A stretch of DNA of 60,138 bases from Rhodobacter sp. (GCA_030066215.1 JASJCA010000057.1:1-60138); one strand, 5' to 3'. Shown: positions 16,960 to 27,312, numbered from the stretch's first letter. Program-made: numbers and translations. Notes: generated from the sequence alone by a model not told the origin.

Positions 16960-19179
16960 TTAGGTTCCGGTGGGGGTCAGCTCTTCGGGGAAGACCGCGC
17001 GGCAGCCAGGTGGCACCTCCTCGGCGATGCGCGCGAAGATCGCGTTTTTTTTCAGTGGCTTGGTCAGGTAATGATCGAGACCCGCTGCCAGGATCCCCTT
17101 GTCGTCGCCATCCATGGCATGAGCGGTCAGGGCGACGATCGTGGTGTGGGCCAGGCCCTGGTCCGCCTCGATCGACCGGATCTGCCGGGTCGCCTCTTTG
17201 CCGTCGACCTCAGGCATCGAAATGTCCATGAAGATCAGGTCGGGCTGCTGGCCGCGAAACGCCTCGACCGCCTCGCGCCCGTTGGTTGCGAAGGTCAACT
17301 CGATGTCGAGCGCCTTGACCAATTTGCCGAAGACCAGGCGGTTGGTCTTGTTGTCCTCGGCCGCCAGGATTCGCATGGCGCGGTCTTCGGCCGCGACCGG
17401 CGACGCATCGGATGCTTCCTGCGCGGTCGTCATCGTCGGCGTGACCGTTTGCACCGGTGCGCCCGATTCCAGTCGGGCGATCTCGGCAAAAAGCTCCCGT
17501 CGGCGCAGGGGTTTCTGCAGAACGCGGGTGCAATCGTCGGCGTCGGACTTGCCCTGCCCGACGATGCCCGAGAACATCAGGATCGGGCCGGCAAAACCCG
17601 CCTTGCGCAGCGCGGCGGCCAGCTCCTCTCCGGTCATGTCCGGAAGCTGGCTGTCGGCCAGCACAATGTCGCCGGCCTTGGGCGCGGCGGCAAGCGCCTC
17701 GGCACCGGTGCGCCGCGCCAAGACGTCGAGTTTCTGCATCGCCAGCTGCTTTTCGACGATCTGCCGGTTCACCGCCTGCCCGTCGACCACCAGCGCCCGG
17801 TCGATCCAGCCCGGCGCCGGCTGCAGCGGCGGCTCTTCGGTCTCGGCCACCGGCAGGGTGAGGTGAAAGCCAAAGCTCGACCCATTGCCGACCTCGCTAT
17901 CGACCCAGATCTCGCCACCCATCAGCTCGACCAGCCGGCGGGTGATCGCCAGGCCGAGCCCGGTGCCTTCGAACTTGCGGTTGCGTTCGTCCTCGACCTG
18001 GTTGAATTCGCCGAAGATGTGGCCGACCATCTCGGGCGGGATGCCGATGCCGGTATCCTCGATGGTGATATGGACGCGCTGAGCAGCCCCATCCTCCATC
18101 GGCAAACCAACGACCCGCACCAGGACATGGCCATCGGTCGTGAATTTGATCGCGTTGCCGATCAGATTTGTCAGAACCTGCCGGATGCGTCCGGCATCGC
18201 CGATGTAGTTGGTCGGCAGGAACATGTCGAAATCGACCAGAAGATCGATGTCCTTGCCTTGGGCCGAGGGGCGCAAGAGCATCAGGATTTCATGGATTGC
18301 GCGTTCCAGATCGAAGGGGTCGGGGTGCAGGGTCAGCTTTTCCGCCTCGATCTTGGAATAGTCTAGAACGTCGTTGATCAGCACCAAAAGCGCCTCGCCC
18401 GACGATTTGATGGTGTCGACGAATAGCCGCTGTTCCTCGTCGAGCTCGGTCTCGGCCAAGAGATCGGCCATACCGACGACGCCGTTCATGGGCGTGCGGA
18501 TTTCATGGCTCATATTCGCCAAAAACGCCGATTTCGCCCGGTTCGCCGCCTCTGCCCGGTGGCGGGCGTCCTTCAGCCGTTCCTCGTTGCGGATCGTGTC
18601 GGTGATGTTGAGCGCAAGCGACACGGTGTCGCCGTCGCGGGCGCGGCGGTCGACCAGCTTGATCGAAACACCGTTCCAGAGCCGAACCACGGACGGCGCG
18701 ATGCTGTCGCCGCGCCACCGGCCCAGCATGTCGCGCACCCAGTCGGCACGGGCCCGGTCGCCGATATCGACGATACCCTCCTCGGCCGCGAGGTGCAGCA
18801 TGTCGGCATAGGCGATCCCAGGGCCGACGGCCTCGATCCCGTCGAAGGGCAGCAGAAACGCTGAATTCGCAGCAATCATGATCTCGTCGGCATCGAAGAC
18901 GGCAAACCCGTCTTCGATCGTCTCGACCGAATCCCAGAGCCGCCGTTCGGCAATCACGAGCGCGGTATTCGCCGTCTCTAACTCATCCAGAACCTGGCTT
19001 TTTTCCTCCTTGAGTGCCTCGGCTTCTTCGCGCTGTTCAACGATCTCGTCGGTAAGGCTGAGCGCATGGGCCGACAGCTTGCGGTTGGCATCGGCCAATT
19101 CGACCTGCTTGAGCTCCAACAACCGTTCCGCCGCCATCCGGGCGCGGCGTTCCTTGGCCAAGATGTCGACGTCGGTCAT
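16960..19179 (-). CDS. Cytoplasmic hybrid histidine kinase (coiled coil-PAS-HisKA-HATPase-REC-REC)
   Basis: A 739-residue sensor kinase with no membrane segment. A coiled coil (about 5-80) precedes a PAS domain (about 82-200, containing VETIEDGFAVFDADE). HisKA follows with H225 in FLANMSHEIRTPMNGVVG, then HATPase with N, G1 and G2 boxes (LIGNAIKF, EDTGIGIP, GTGLGLAI). Two receiver domains come last. The second REC is canonical (AEDNKTNR, FMDISMP, LTKPL). The first lacks the acidic pair (VVDGQAVNR) but keeps D in LADSQLPDM. No Hpt domain is visible. The start is ATG at 19179; the longer open frame is antisense to the next gene. Confidence 0.92.
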   Translation of the reverse strand: MTDVDILAKERRARMAAERLLELKQVELADANRKLSAHALSLTDEIVEQREEAEALKEEKSQVLDELETANTALVIAERRLWDSVETIEDGFAVFDADEIMIAANSAFLLPFDGIEAVGPGIAYADMLHLAAEEGIVDIGDRARADWVRDMLGRWRGDSIAPSVVRLWNGVSIKLVDRRARDGDTVSLALNITDTIRNEERLKDARHRAEAANRAKSAFLANMSHEIRTPMNGVVGMADLLAETELDEEQRLFVDTIKSSGEALLVLINDVLDYSKIEAEKLTLHPDPFDLERAIHEILMLLRPSAQGKDIDLLVDFDMFLPTNYIGDAGRIRQVLTNLIGNAIKFTTDGHVLVRVVGLPMEDGAAQRVHITIEDTGIGIPPEMVGHIFGEFNQVEDERNRKFEGTGLGLAITRRLVELMGGEIWVDSEVGNGSSFGFHLTLPVAETEEPPLQPAPGWIDRALVVDGQAVNRQIVEKQLAMQKLDVLARRTGAEALAAAPKAGDIVLADSQLPDMTGEELAAALRKAGFAGPILMFSGIVGQGKSDADDCTRVLQKPLRRRELFAEIARLESGAPVQTVTPTMTTAQEASDASPVAAEDRAMRILAAEDNKTNRLVFGKLVKALDIELTFATNGREAVEAFRGQQPDLIFMDISMPEVDGKEATRQIRSIEADQGLAHTTIVALTAHAMDGDDKGILAAGLDHYLTKPLKKNAIFARIAEEVPPGCRAVFPEELTPTGT

Positions 19180-19308
19180 CGCAGGGCTCCCAATCCCGAC
19201 GCCAGAATGGCCGATCTTGCTGAACAAGCGTTTAACTGCGGCATCGGAAACGTTGCCAGCCTCGGCCCGGCTATGCGACCATGCCCGCATATTCACTTGG
19301 AGGCAGCA

Positions 19309-22300
19309 ATGCGTTTCGGCCTTGGCATCGTTCTTGTTCTTTCGTTCCTTGCGGCATCGGTCGCGGCGCAAAGCCCGGTCCCCGAGCGGCGCCTGGCGCT
19401 GACCCGCGACGTGGATTTCCCCGGCGGCGACATCCGGTCGATCTTCGACACCACGCTGAACGCCTGCCAGGCCGCTTGCCTGGCCGACCGCCGCTGTGCC
19501 GGGTTCACGTTCAACACGCGGTCGAATTCCTGCTTTCCGAAATCGCAGCTTGGCGAAAGCGAAGTCTACGAGGGCGCGTTTTCGGGCCGGGTTCTGACCG
19601 CCGCACCGGGCTCGGTCGCACAAGGTGAGGTGCGGGCGGCCGATCTGGAATTTCTGTCCAGCGGCGACCTGGCGAGCGCCCGCGACCTTGCGCTCGATCT
19701 GACCAACCGGCATATCCCGAACGCCTGGACCGCGGCGCAATTGCTGCAGGCCGCGGTCGAGGCGCGTTCGAACGGCAATATTGTCGCGGCCTACCGCTTT
19801 ACCGGGGCGGCGACGGTTCTGTCCGACGCGCCCGATCACTGGACCGAATACGCCCGTCTGGCGCTGGCGATCGAGACCGACAACCGGTCCGAGCGCCGCG
19901 ACTACCGCCGCCGCGCGCTCATGGCCTCGATCAACGCCTATCTGCGCGCCGGCAACCCGGCGATTCGCCACAACGCCTTGGTGGTGATGGCCCGTGCGTT
20001 GGAATTGAACCGGCGCGGGCGCGACATGATCCCGGCACTGCGGCTTGCCCAGGCGATCACCCCCAGAACCGACACCGACGATTTGCTCGACCAGGCGATT
20101 GCAAAGCATGGCTTCCGGATCGTAGAGCATACCGTCGACAACGATTCCGCGCAGCCGCGGATCTGCGCTGAGTTCAGCGAGGATTTGGTGCGCGTCGGTG
20201 TCGACTATACCCCGTTCGTACAGATCCCCGAGGCCGAACTAACGGTCGAGCCGGACCAGCGCCGGCTCTGCATCGAGGGCGTTGTGCACGGGCAACGCTA
20301 TCGCGTGACCTTCCGTGAAGGGCTGCCCGCGGCTTCCGGAGAAACGCTGGCCAAAAACGTGACGCTGAACCTCTACGTCCGCGATCGCTCGCCTTCAGTG
20401 CGCTTTCCGGGACGGGCCTACGTGCTGCCGGCGACCGGCGAGGTGAACATCCCAATCGAGGCGGTCAACGTGACCGAGGTCACGCTGCTGCTGCGCCGGG
20501 TCAGCGACCGTTCGATCCTGCGCGCGATCCAGGACCGGTTCTTCGGGCGGCCGCTATCGCCCTGGGAAGAGGACCAGTTCGGCGACGAGATCGCCGCGAC
20601 GGTGTGGGAAGGCACCGGCGAGGTGGTGCAAGAGCTCAACCGCGACGTGACCACGCGGCTGCCGATGACCGAGGTGGTGGGCGATCTGGCGCCGGGGATC
20701 TATGCGCTGCAAGCCAAGGTGCCGGGGGCGGACCCCTATGACAACCCCGCCGCGACGCAGTGGTTCGTGGTCAGCGATCTGGGGCTGGCGACGATGTCCG
20801 GCGCCGACGGGCTGCACGTCTTCACCCGGCATCTGGGCAACGCCGAGGCCGCGGAGTCGGTCGAGATCACTTTGCTGTCGCGGTCGAACGACATCCTCGG
20901 CACCGCCCGTACCGACGCGATGGGCTACGCGGCCTTCGCCCACGGTCTGATCAACGGCACCGGCGGCGCCGCGCCGGCGATGGTGCTGGCCAAGGCCGGC
21001 GGTCACCTGACCTTCCTGTCCCTGACCGATCCCGAATTCGACCTCTCGGACCGTGGCGTCGAGGGTCGCGCCCCCGCCGGGCCGATCGACGTGTTCTTGA
21101 CTACCGACCGCGGCGCCTACCGCGCGGGCGAGACGATCAACGCCACCGTGCTGACCCGCGACGGCGAGGCCGAGGCGATCGAGGGGCTGCCGGTCGTGGC
21201 CATCCTGACCCGGCCAGATGGCGTCGAATACGCCCGACAGGTGTCGCAGGACAGCCGGGCCGGCGGCCATGTCCTTGCCTTCCGCACCTCCGGCGCGGTG
21301 CCGCGCGGATCCTGGCGGCTCGACATCCACGCCGACCCGGACGCGCCGGCCATCGCCTCGACCCGGGTCTTGGTCGAGGATTTCCTGCCAGAGCGCATCG
21401 ATTTCGACCTCGCCCTGCCCGAAGGCGTGATCCGGGCCGATGACGCGCCGCTTTTGTCGGTGGACGCACGCTACCTCTTCGGGGCGCCGGCCGGCGATCT
21501 GCCGATCGAAGGCGAGGTCCTGGTGCGCACCACCCGCAGCGTCGAGGCGTTTCCGGGCTACCGCTTCGGCCGCTACGACACCAGCGTGCAGCCCGAGGTG
21601 TGGTTCCTGCCCGGCGACCTGCGCACGGGCGCGGATGGCCAGGCGTCCTTCGGCATCGAATTCATCGATTTAGAGACGCATTCACGCCCGATCGAGGCGG
21701 TGGTCGCGGTGCGAGTGTCAGAGGGCTCGGGCCGCCCGGTGGAACGCAAACTGACCCGCGCCATCGCGCCCGCGAACCCGGTGATCGGGATCAAGCCGGG
21801 CTTCGACGGCACCTTGTCCGAGGACAGCGAAGCTTCGTTCAACCTCATCGCGCTCGACCCCGCGCTGCAGCCCGCGCCGATGGATGTGCGCTGGACGGTG
21901 AACCGGGTGCGGACCCGGTACCAGTGGTACCAATACGGCGGCAATTGGGAGTGGGAGCCGATCACCACCCGCACCAAGGTGGCCGAGGGCGACGCCACGC
22001 TGGGCGGGGCGCCGGTGACGGTGACTGCACCCGTCGAATGGGGCCGCTACGAGATCCGCGTCGAACGCACCGGCGGGCCCTACGTCGCCGCCTCGACCGA
22101 TTTCTACGCTGGCTGGTATGGCGCCGCCGATGCCTCGAGCACGCCCGATCTGCTGGAGCTGTCGCTTGACGCAAAGGCCTATGCGCCGGGCGACACCGCG
22201 CGTCTGCGCATCGTGCCGCGCTACCCGGGCAAGGCCCTGGTGACGGTGGTCTCGAACCGGCTGATCGACATGAAGGCCGTGGATGTGGCCGAGGGCGAAA

Positions 22301-24753
22301 ACCTGATCGAGCTGCCGGTCACCGACGCCTGGGGCGCGGGCGCTTACGTCACCGCCACCGTGATCCGCCCGATGGACGTCGCGGCGGGCCGCAATCCGGC
22401 GCGAGCGCTTGGGCTGGCGCATGCGGCGGTGGACCCGGGTGCGCATCGCCTTGCCGCCGCCTTCGAAACCGCCGCCGAGGTCGACCCGCGCGGACCGCTA
22501 CCGGTGGCGCTGAAGGTTGATGGCATCGCGCCGGGCGACACCGCTTATGCCACCATCGCCGCCATCGACGTGGGCATCCTGAACCTCACCGCCTTCGCAT
22601 CGCCCGATCCCAGCGGTCACTATTTCGGCCAAAGAAAGCTCGGGATGGGCCTGCGCGACGTCTACGGGCGGCTGATCGACGGCATGACCGGGTCGATGGG
22701 CAACATCCGGTCGGGCGGCGATTTCGCGCCTGAGGCGGGGCTGGAGGCACCGCCGCCCACCGAAGAGCTGGTGGCCTATTTCTCGGGTCCCGTGACCGTC
22801 GGCGCGGACGGCTTCGCCCGAGCCGAGTTCGACCTGCCCTCCTTCAATGGCACGGTCCGGCTGATGGCGGTGGTGTGGTCGAAGACGGCAGTCGGCGAGG
22901 CCGAGGCCGAGGTGCTCGTACGCGATCAGGTCGTGGTGACGGCCAGCGTGCCGCGGTTCATGGCGCCGGGTGACCAATCACGGCTGCTGCTTGAGATCGT
23001 GCATGCCAGCGGGCCGGCGGGCCGCGTGGGGCTCGATGTCACGGCAGAGGGCGTCCGGCTCAACCGGGCCGTCCCGTCCGGCCTGACCCTGCCCGAGAAC
23101 GGCAAGCAGGTGCTATCGATCCCGATCACCGCCGATGCCGTGGGGCTCCAGACCATCGACGTCACGCTGACCACATCAGGTGGCAAGGTCCTGACCAAGA
23201 CCCTGAAGCTGCCGGTCGAACTCAACGACCCGATCACGGCACGAACCAGCCGGTTCAGTCTCGAATCCGGCGACACCTTCACCTTCGACGACAACGTTTT
23301 TGCCGGGCTGATGCCGGGCACCGGATCCGCCACCCTGGCCGCGGGGCCGATCGCGCGGCTCGACGCGCCTGGTCTGCTGGAGGCGCTCGACCGCTATCCC
23401 TACGGCTGCACCGAACAGGTCACCAGCCGGGCCATGCCGCTGCTCTATCTCGACGAGGTGGCGCGTGCGATGGGGCTGGAGGAACGCGAGCGGCTGTCGA
23501 CGCGGATCGACCAGGCAATCGAGCGGGTGCTGACCAACCAGGCTCCAAACGGCGCCTTCGGGTTGTGGCGCGCGACCTCAGGCGATTTCTGGCTCGACGC
23601 CTATGTCACTGATTTTCTGTCGCGCGCCCGGACCCAAGGCTTCGACGTCCCCGACATCGCCTTCCGCACCGCGCTCGACAATCTGCGGAACCGGGTGAAC
23701 TACGCCCCCGATTTCGACATTGGCGGCGAAGAGATCGCTTATGCGCTCTACGTGCTGGCCCGCGAAGGCGCCGCGGCGATCGGCGACCTGCGCTACTATG
23801 CCGACGTCAAGGGCGAGAGCTTCGCCACCCCATTGGCCGCGGCGCAACTCGGTGCGGCGCTGGCCGCCTATGGCGATCCGACCCGCGCCGACCGGATGTT
23901 CGCCGAGGCTGCCAAGCAGGTCGCGGCCGAGTTGTCAGCTTCCAGTGAGGGCCATGTCTGGCGGGCCGATTACGGCACCAAACTGCGCGATCGGGCCGCG
24001 GTTTTGACCCTAGCGGTCGAGGCCGGCAGCATGGCTGTGGACCGCCAGGCGCTGCTCGACAGCATCGCCCCGGTCGAGGGCACGCGGTCGCTGTCCACGC
24101 AAGAACAGGTCTGGTCGCTGCTCGCCGCTCACGCGATGCTGGACAAGGGCGCGTTCGGTGAGTTGACGCTGAACGGAAGTCCGCTCGACGGACCCTTGGT
24201 GCGGGTGGTCGAGGACGACACCGCCTTTGCCCCGCTGGCGATACGGAACGCCGGCGACAGCGCGTCCACGATAACGTTGACGACCTTCGGCGTGCCCGAG
24301 GTGCCCGAGCCCGCCGGCGGCACCGGATACGCAATCGAACGGCGCTATTTCAGCATGGAGGGCGACCCGGTCTCGCCAGAGACGGTTCCCCAGGGCACAA
24401 GGCTTGTCGCCGTTCTGACGATAAAGCCCTTCGCCAAGTCCGAGGCGCGGCTGATCATCGACGACCCGCTTCCGGCCGGATTCGAAATCGACAACCCCAA
24501 CCTGATGCGCGGCGGCGACGTGCGCGCGCTCGACTGGCTGCAGCTCCATTCCGACACACGGCACACCGAGTTCCGGCAGAACCGGTTCCTCGCCGCGGTC
24601 GACTGGCGGTCCGACAAGGAGTTTCGCCTGGGCTATGTGGTGCGCGCCGTGTCGCCGGGCGATTTTCACCACCCGGCGGCCAGTGTCGAGGATATGTACC
24701 GCCCCGCATTCCGCGCGGTCAGCGAAACCGGCCGGGTGACCGTCACCGAATGA
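19309..24753 (+). CDS. Bacterial alpha-2-macroglobulin with thioester and N-terminal PAN domain
   Basis: An 1814-residue exported protease-trap protein (YfhM-like). A signal peptide (MRFGLGIVLVLSFLAASVAA) precedes a PAN/apple-like module with cysteines C53, C57, C63 and C75. Long macroglobulin beta-domains follow; PAGPIDVFLTTDRGAYRAGE marks the usual MG region. The thioester motif GCTEQ has C1367 and Q1370, in the alpha-alpha toroid domain. Thioester-bearing members covalently trap attacking proteases in the periplasm. GGAGG at 19299-19303 fixes the start. Its stop overlaps the pbpC start by four bases, the conserved yfhM-pbpC arrangement. Confidence 0.94.
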   Translation: MRFGLGIVLVLSFLAASVAAQSPVPERRLALTRDVDFPGGDIRSIFDTTLNACQAACLADRRCAGFTFNTRSNSCFPKSQLGESEVYEGAFSGRVLTAAPGSVAQGEVRAADLEFLSSGDLASARDLALDLTNRHIPNAWTAAQLLQAAVEARSNGNIVAAYRFTGAATVLSDAPDHWTEYARLALAIETDNRSERRDYRRRALMASINAYLRAGNPAIRHNALVVMARALELNRRGRDMIPALRLAQAITPRTDTDDLLDQAIAKHGFRIVEHTVDNDSAQPRICAEFSEDLVRVGVDYTPFVQIPEAELTVEPDQRRLCIEGVVHGQRYRVTFREGLPAASGETLAKNVTLNLYVRDRSPSVRFPGRAYVLPATGEVNIPIEAVNVTEVTLLLRRVSDRSILRAIQDRFFGRPLSPWEEDQFGDEIAATVWEGTGEVVQELNRDVTTRLPMTEVVGDLAPGIYALQAKVPGADPYDNPAATQWFVVSDLGLATMSGADGLHVFTRHLGNAEAAESVEITLLSRSNDILGTARTDAMGYAAFAHGLINGTGGAAPAMVLAKAGGHLTFLSLTDPEFDLSDRGVEGRAPAGPIDVFLTTDRGAYRAGETINATVLTRDGEAEAIEGLPVVAILTRPDGVEYARQVSQDSRAGGHVLAFRTSGAVPRGSWRLDIHADPDAPAIASTRVLVEDFLPERIDFDLALPEGVIRADDAPLLSVDARYLFGAPAGDLPIEGEVLVRTTRSVEAFPGYRFGRYDTSVQPEVWFLPGDLRTGADGQASFGIEFIDLETHSRPIEAVVAVRVSEGSGRPVERKLTRAIAPANPVIGIKPGFDGTLSEDSEASFNLIALDPALQPAPMDVRWTVNRVRTRYQWYQYGGNWEWEPITTRTKVAEGDATLGGAPVTVTAPVEWGRYEIRVERTGGPYVAASTDFYAGWYGAADASSTPDLLELSLDAKAYAPGDTARLRIVPRYPGKALVTVVSNRLIDMKAVDVAEGENLIELPVTDAWGAGAYVTATVIRPMDVAAGRNPARALGLAHAAVDPGAHRLAAAFETAAEVDPRGPLPVALKVDGIAPGDTAYATIAAIDVGILNLTAFASPDPSGHYFGQRKLGMGLRDVYGRLIDGMTGSMGNIRSGGDFAPEAGLEAPPPTEELVAYFSGPVTVGADGFARAEFDLPSFNGTVRLMAVVWSKTAVGEAEAEVLVRDQVVVTASVPRFMAPGDQSRLLLEIVHASGPAGRVGLDVTAEGVRLNRAVPSGLTLPENGKQVLSIPITADAVGLQTIDVTLTTSGGKVLTKTLKLPVELNDPITARTSRFSLESGDTFTFDDNVFAGLMPGTGSATLAAGPIARLDAPGLLEALDRYPYGCTEQVTSRAMPLLYLDEVARAMGLEERERLSTRIDQAIERVLTNQAPNGAFGLWRATSGDFWLDAYVTDFLSRARTQGFDVPDIAFRTALDNLRNRVNYAPDFDIGGEEIAYALYVLAREGAAAIGDLRYYADVKGESFATPLAAAQLGAALAAYGDPTRADRMFAEAAKQVAAELSASSEGHVWRADYGTKLRDRAAVLTLAVEAGSMAVDRQALLDSIAPVEGTRSLSTQEQVWSLLAAHAMLDKGAFGELTLNGSPLDGPLVRVVEDDTAFAPLAIRNAGDSASTITLTTFGVPEVPEPAGGTGYAIERRYFSMEGDPVSPETVPQGTRLVAVLTIKPFAKSEARLIIDDPLPAGFEIDNPNLMRGGDVRALDWLQLHSDTRHTEFRQNRFLAAVDWRSDKEFRLGYVVRAVSPGDFHHPAASVEDMYRPAFRAVSETGRVTVTE

Positions 24754-26792
24754 TCCGGGCCGCGCCGATCCTCGCCGCGCTGGCGCTCTATCTGGCAGGG
24801 CTGACGGCGGACCGTTTCCACGCCTGGGTCGGCGCCACCGATCTGCCGACGCTCGCGATTGAGACCTCGGTCGAGATGCGCGACCGGTCCGGGGCGCTGC
24901 TGCGCGCCTATACGGTCGCCGATGGCCGGTGGCGTCTGGCCGTGCCACTCGACGCGGTGGATGTCGGGTATCTGAAGATGCTGATCGCCTACGAGGACAA
25001 GCGGTTCTACCGGCACGGCGGCGTCGACCCCCGGGCGTTGCTGCGCGCGGTCGGGCAGGCGGCGTGGCACGGAAAGATCGTCTCCGGCGGATCGACGCTG
25101 ACGATGCAGCTTGCGCGATTGCTGGAAGACGGGCCGACCGGCAAGTGGCGCGCCAAATTGCGTCAGATCCGAGTGGCCCTAGCCCTGGAAACGCGGTTGT
25201 CGAAGGCCGAGATTCTAGCACTTTATGTCAACCGCGCCCCGTTTGGCGGCAACCTCGAAGGTGTTCGGGCGGCAAGTCTGGCCTATTTCGGCAAGGAATC
25301 GCGCCGCCTGACCCCGGCCGAGGCCGCGTTGCTGGTCGCGCTGCCACAATCGCCCGAAGCGCGGCGCCCCGACCGGTTTCCGACCGCGGCACATGCGGCG
25401 CGAACGCGGGTGCTGACGCGGGCCGAGAGGTTGGGCGCAATCGATGTCGACACCCGCATTGCCGCCGAAACAGAGACCGTTCCGACCACGCGGCGGCCGT
25501 TTCCCGCTCTCGCGGCGCACCTTACAGATCGGATACGCGCCCAGAACCTCGGCGGGCAGGTGCATCACCTTACATTGAACGCAGGCCTTCAGGCGAGGCT
25601 GGAGCAGCTTGCCGAGCGCGCTGCGCGCGAGGCCGGACACCGCATGTCCATCGCCATTCTGGTCGCCGACCACCGCACCGGCGCGGTCCTGGGATCAGTC
25701 GGATCGGCCGCCTATGCGCATGGGCTGCGCGAGGGCTTCGTCGACATGACCCAAGCGGTCCGGTCGCCGGGGTCGACGCTGAAGCCGCTGGTCTATGGCT
25801 TGGCGTTCGATCGCGGCCTGGTCCACCCCGAGACGTTGATCGAAGACCGCCCCGTCGCCTTCGGCACCTACGCGCCGCAGAACTTCGACGGCCGGTTTCG
25901 TGGCACGATCCGGGTGCGCGAGGCGCTGCAGCTTTCGCTGAACATCCCGGTGGTGAAGCTGACCGAGGCCCTGGGGCCGGCCCGCCTGTTGGCGCATCTG
26001 CGGCGCGCCGGCACCGAAACTCGGTTGCCGGGCGGTCCGCCCGGCTTGGCGGTCTCGCTGGGCGGCATCGGCGTCACGCTCGACGGCTTGGTACGGCTCT
26101 ATGCCAGCTTCGCCAATGACGGTCGCGCGGTGCCGCTGCACAGAATTGCCGGACAGGCGCGCACCGGCGAACCAAAGCGCGTTCTCTCAGCGGAGGCGGC
26201 CTGGCAGGTCGGTGACATCCTGTCCGAGATACCGCCTCCGGCCGGTGCACCGCGCAACGGTCTGGCGTTCAAGACCGGCACATCCTATGGGCACCGCGAT
26301 GCCTGGGCGGTCGGCTATGACGGCGCCCATGTCGCGGGCGTCTGGATGGGTCGCGCCGACGGGACGCCGGTGCCGGGGGCCTTCGGCGGCGATTTGGCCG
26401 CGCCGATCCTGTTCCAGGTGTTTTCGCTGCTCAAGCCCAGGCTCGAGCCATTGCCGCCCCCGCCACCCAGCACGCTGATCGTCGGGCACGCGCAACTTCC
26501 GCACCCGCTGAAGCGTTTCCGCGCCAGGGACGCCGTTTTGACGGGCGCGGGCGACTCACCGCAAGTCGCCTTTCCGCCGGACGGCGCGCGGGTCGAGGTC
26601 GGCACTGACGGGCTGGCTGTGCGTGTCCGTGACGGCCATCCTCCCTTCACTTGGTTCGCCGATGGACGCCCGGTTCTGGTGCAAAGCCACGACCGCAGCA
26701 CGTTGCTCGACCTTGACGGCCCGGGGTTCCTGACACTGTCGGTCGTCGATTCCCAAGGCCGCGCCGCGCGAAGCCGAATTCGCCTGGATTAG
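24750..26792 (+). CDS. pbpC: Penicillin-binding protein 1C (bifunctional glycosyltransferase/transpeptidase)
   Basis: A 680-residue class A PBP anchored by an N-terminal hydrophobic segment (APILAALALYLAGLTA). The GT51 domain has the catalytic Glu E82 in AYEDKRFYRHGGVDP and GGSTLTMQLARLLE. The transpeptidase domain has S342-T-L-K345 and a KTG in LAFKTGTSYGHRDAW. The BiPBP C-terminal domain is around 590-680. PBP1C is thought to repair peptidoglycan where the outer defences are broken, which fits its translational coupling with the alpha-2-macroglobulin gene. Confidence 0.95.
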   Translation: MIRAAPILAALALYLAGLTADRFHAWVGATDLPTLAIETSVEMRDRSGALLRAYTVADGRWRLAVPLDAVDVGYLKMLIAYEDKRFYRHGGVDPRALLRAVGQAAWHGKIVSGGSTLTMQLARLLEDGPTGKWRAKLRQIRVALALETRLSKAEILALYVNRAPFGGNLEGVRAASLAYFGKESRRLTPAEAALLVALPQSPEARRPDRFPTAAHAARTRVLTRAERLGAIDVDTRIAAETETVPTTRRPFPALAAHLTDRIRAQNLGGQVHHLTLNAGLQARLEQLAERAAREAGHRMSIAILVADHRTGAVLGSVGSAAYAHGLREGFVDMTQAVRSPGSTLKPLVYGLAFDRGLVHPETLIEDRPVAFGTYAPQNFDGRFRGTIRVREALQLSLNIPVVKLTEALGPARLLAHLRRAGTETRLPGGPPGLAVSLGGIGVTLDGLVRLYASFANDGRAVPLHRIAGQARTGEPKRVLSAEAAWQVGDILSEIPPPAGAPRNGLAFKTGTSYGHRDAWAVGYDGAHVAGVWMGRADGTPVPGAFGGDLAAPILFQVFSLLKPRLEPLPPPPPSTLIVGHAQLPHPLKRFRARDAVLTGAGDSPQVAFPPDGARVEVGTDGLAVRVRDGHPPFTWFADGRPVLVQSHDRSTLLDLDGPGFLTLSVVDSQGRAARSRIRLD

Positions 26793-27232
26793 GGACGGGA
26801 ATTGCCGCCAGTCGCCCTTAGCAGCGTGGTCAATGCCGCCTGGAAATCTGGCGCGTCCCCGCCAAGCACGTCCAGAACATCGGCTTGATAGGTGTGCGCA
26901 ATCGGCGCGACCGCTTCGACCAAACTGCGGCCCTTTTCCGTCAGCGACAGCGCCACAAGCCGGCCGTCGGTTTCGTGCGGCCGTTTCGAGACATAGCCCT
27001 CGGCCTGCAGCCGTTTTGCCGCACGGCTGACCTTCGACTTTTCAAGATCGACCCGGTCGGTGATCTCGCGCACGCTGACTGCCTCCGACTGGCTGAGATG
27101 CGCCAAAACGCGCCATTCTGTCACCGAGATCCCAAACTGTGCGCGGTAGAGCTCGGCAAATCCCCGGCTGACCCGTGCCGACAGCACGGACAATTGATAG
27201 GGCAGGAAGGCGTCAAGCTGGAATCCGGGCAT
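26789..27232 (-). CDS. MarR family transcriptional regulator of the homogentisate operon
   Basis: A 147-residue winged helix-turn-helix protein. The recognition region runs SVREITDRVDLEKSKVSRAAKRLQAEGYVSK and the wing is RPHETDGRLVALSLTEKG, typical of MarR. It is divergent from hmgA, with 135 bases between the starts that contain a perfect palindrome between -35 and -10 and a second related site near its own start. This supports autoregulation and repression of the downstream catabolic genes, with an aromatic intermediate as likely ligand (inference). The stop interlocks with that of pbpC. Confidence 0.9.
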   Translation of the reverse strand: MPGFQLDAFLPYQLSVLSARVSRGFAELYRAQFGISVTEWRVLAHLSQSEAVSVREITDRVDLEKSKVSRAAKRLQAEGYVSKRPHETDGRLVALSLTEKGRSLVEAVAPIAHTYQADVLDVLGGDAPDFQAALTTLLRATGGNSRP

Positions 27233-27251
27233 CTGGAATCGATCCTGATTT

Positions 27252-27265
27252 GTTGAAATTGCAAT
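27252..27265. promoter_or_regulatory. Second MarR-operator-like site
   Basis: GTTGAAATTGCAAT matches 11 of 14 positions of the perfect palindrome GTTGCATTTGCAAC at 27321-27334 and lies 20 bases upstream of the marR start codon. A further half site CTTGCAAC is at 27287-27294. It is a candidate autoregulatory operator. Confidence 0.45.
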
Positions 27266-27312
27266 GACGTCATGGATTTGCGCGACTTGCAACCACGGCA
27301 CGCATGCAGCCC

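Noticed and set aside
19180..20130. Extension of the hybrid kinase frame upstream to 20130
   Set aside because: Residues before MTDVDILAK are antisense to the alpha-2-macroglobulin signal and PAN region and unlike any kinase N-terminus.
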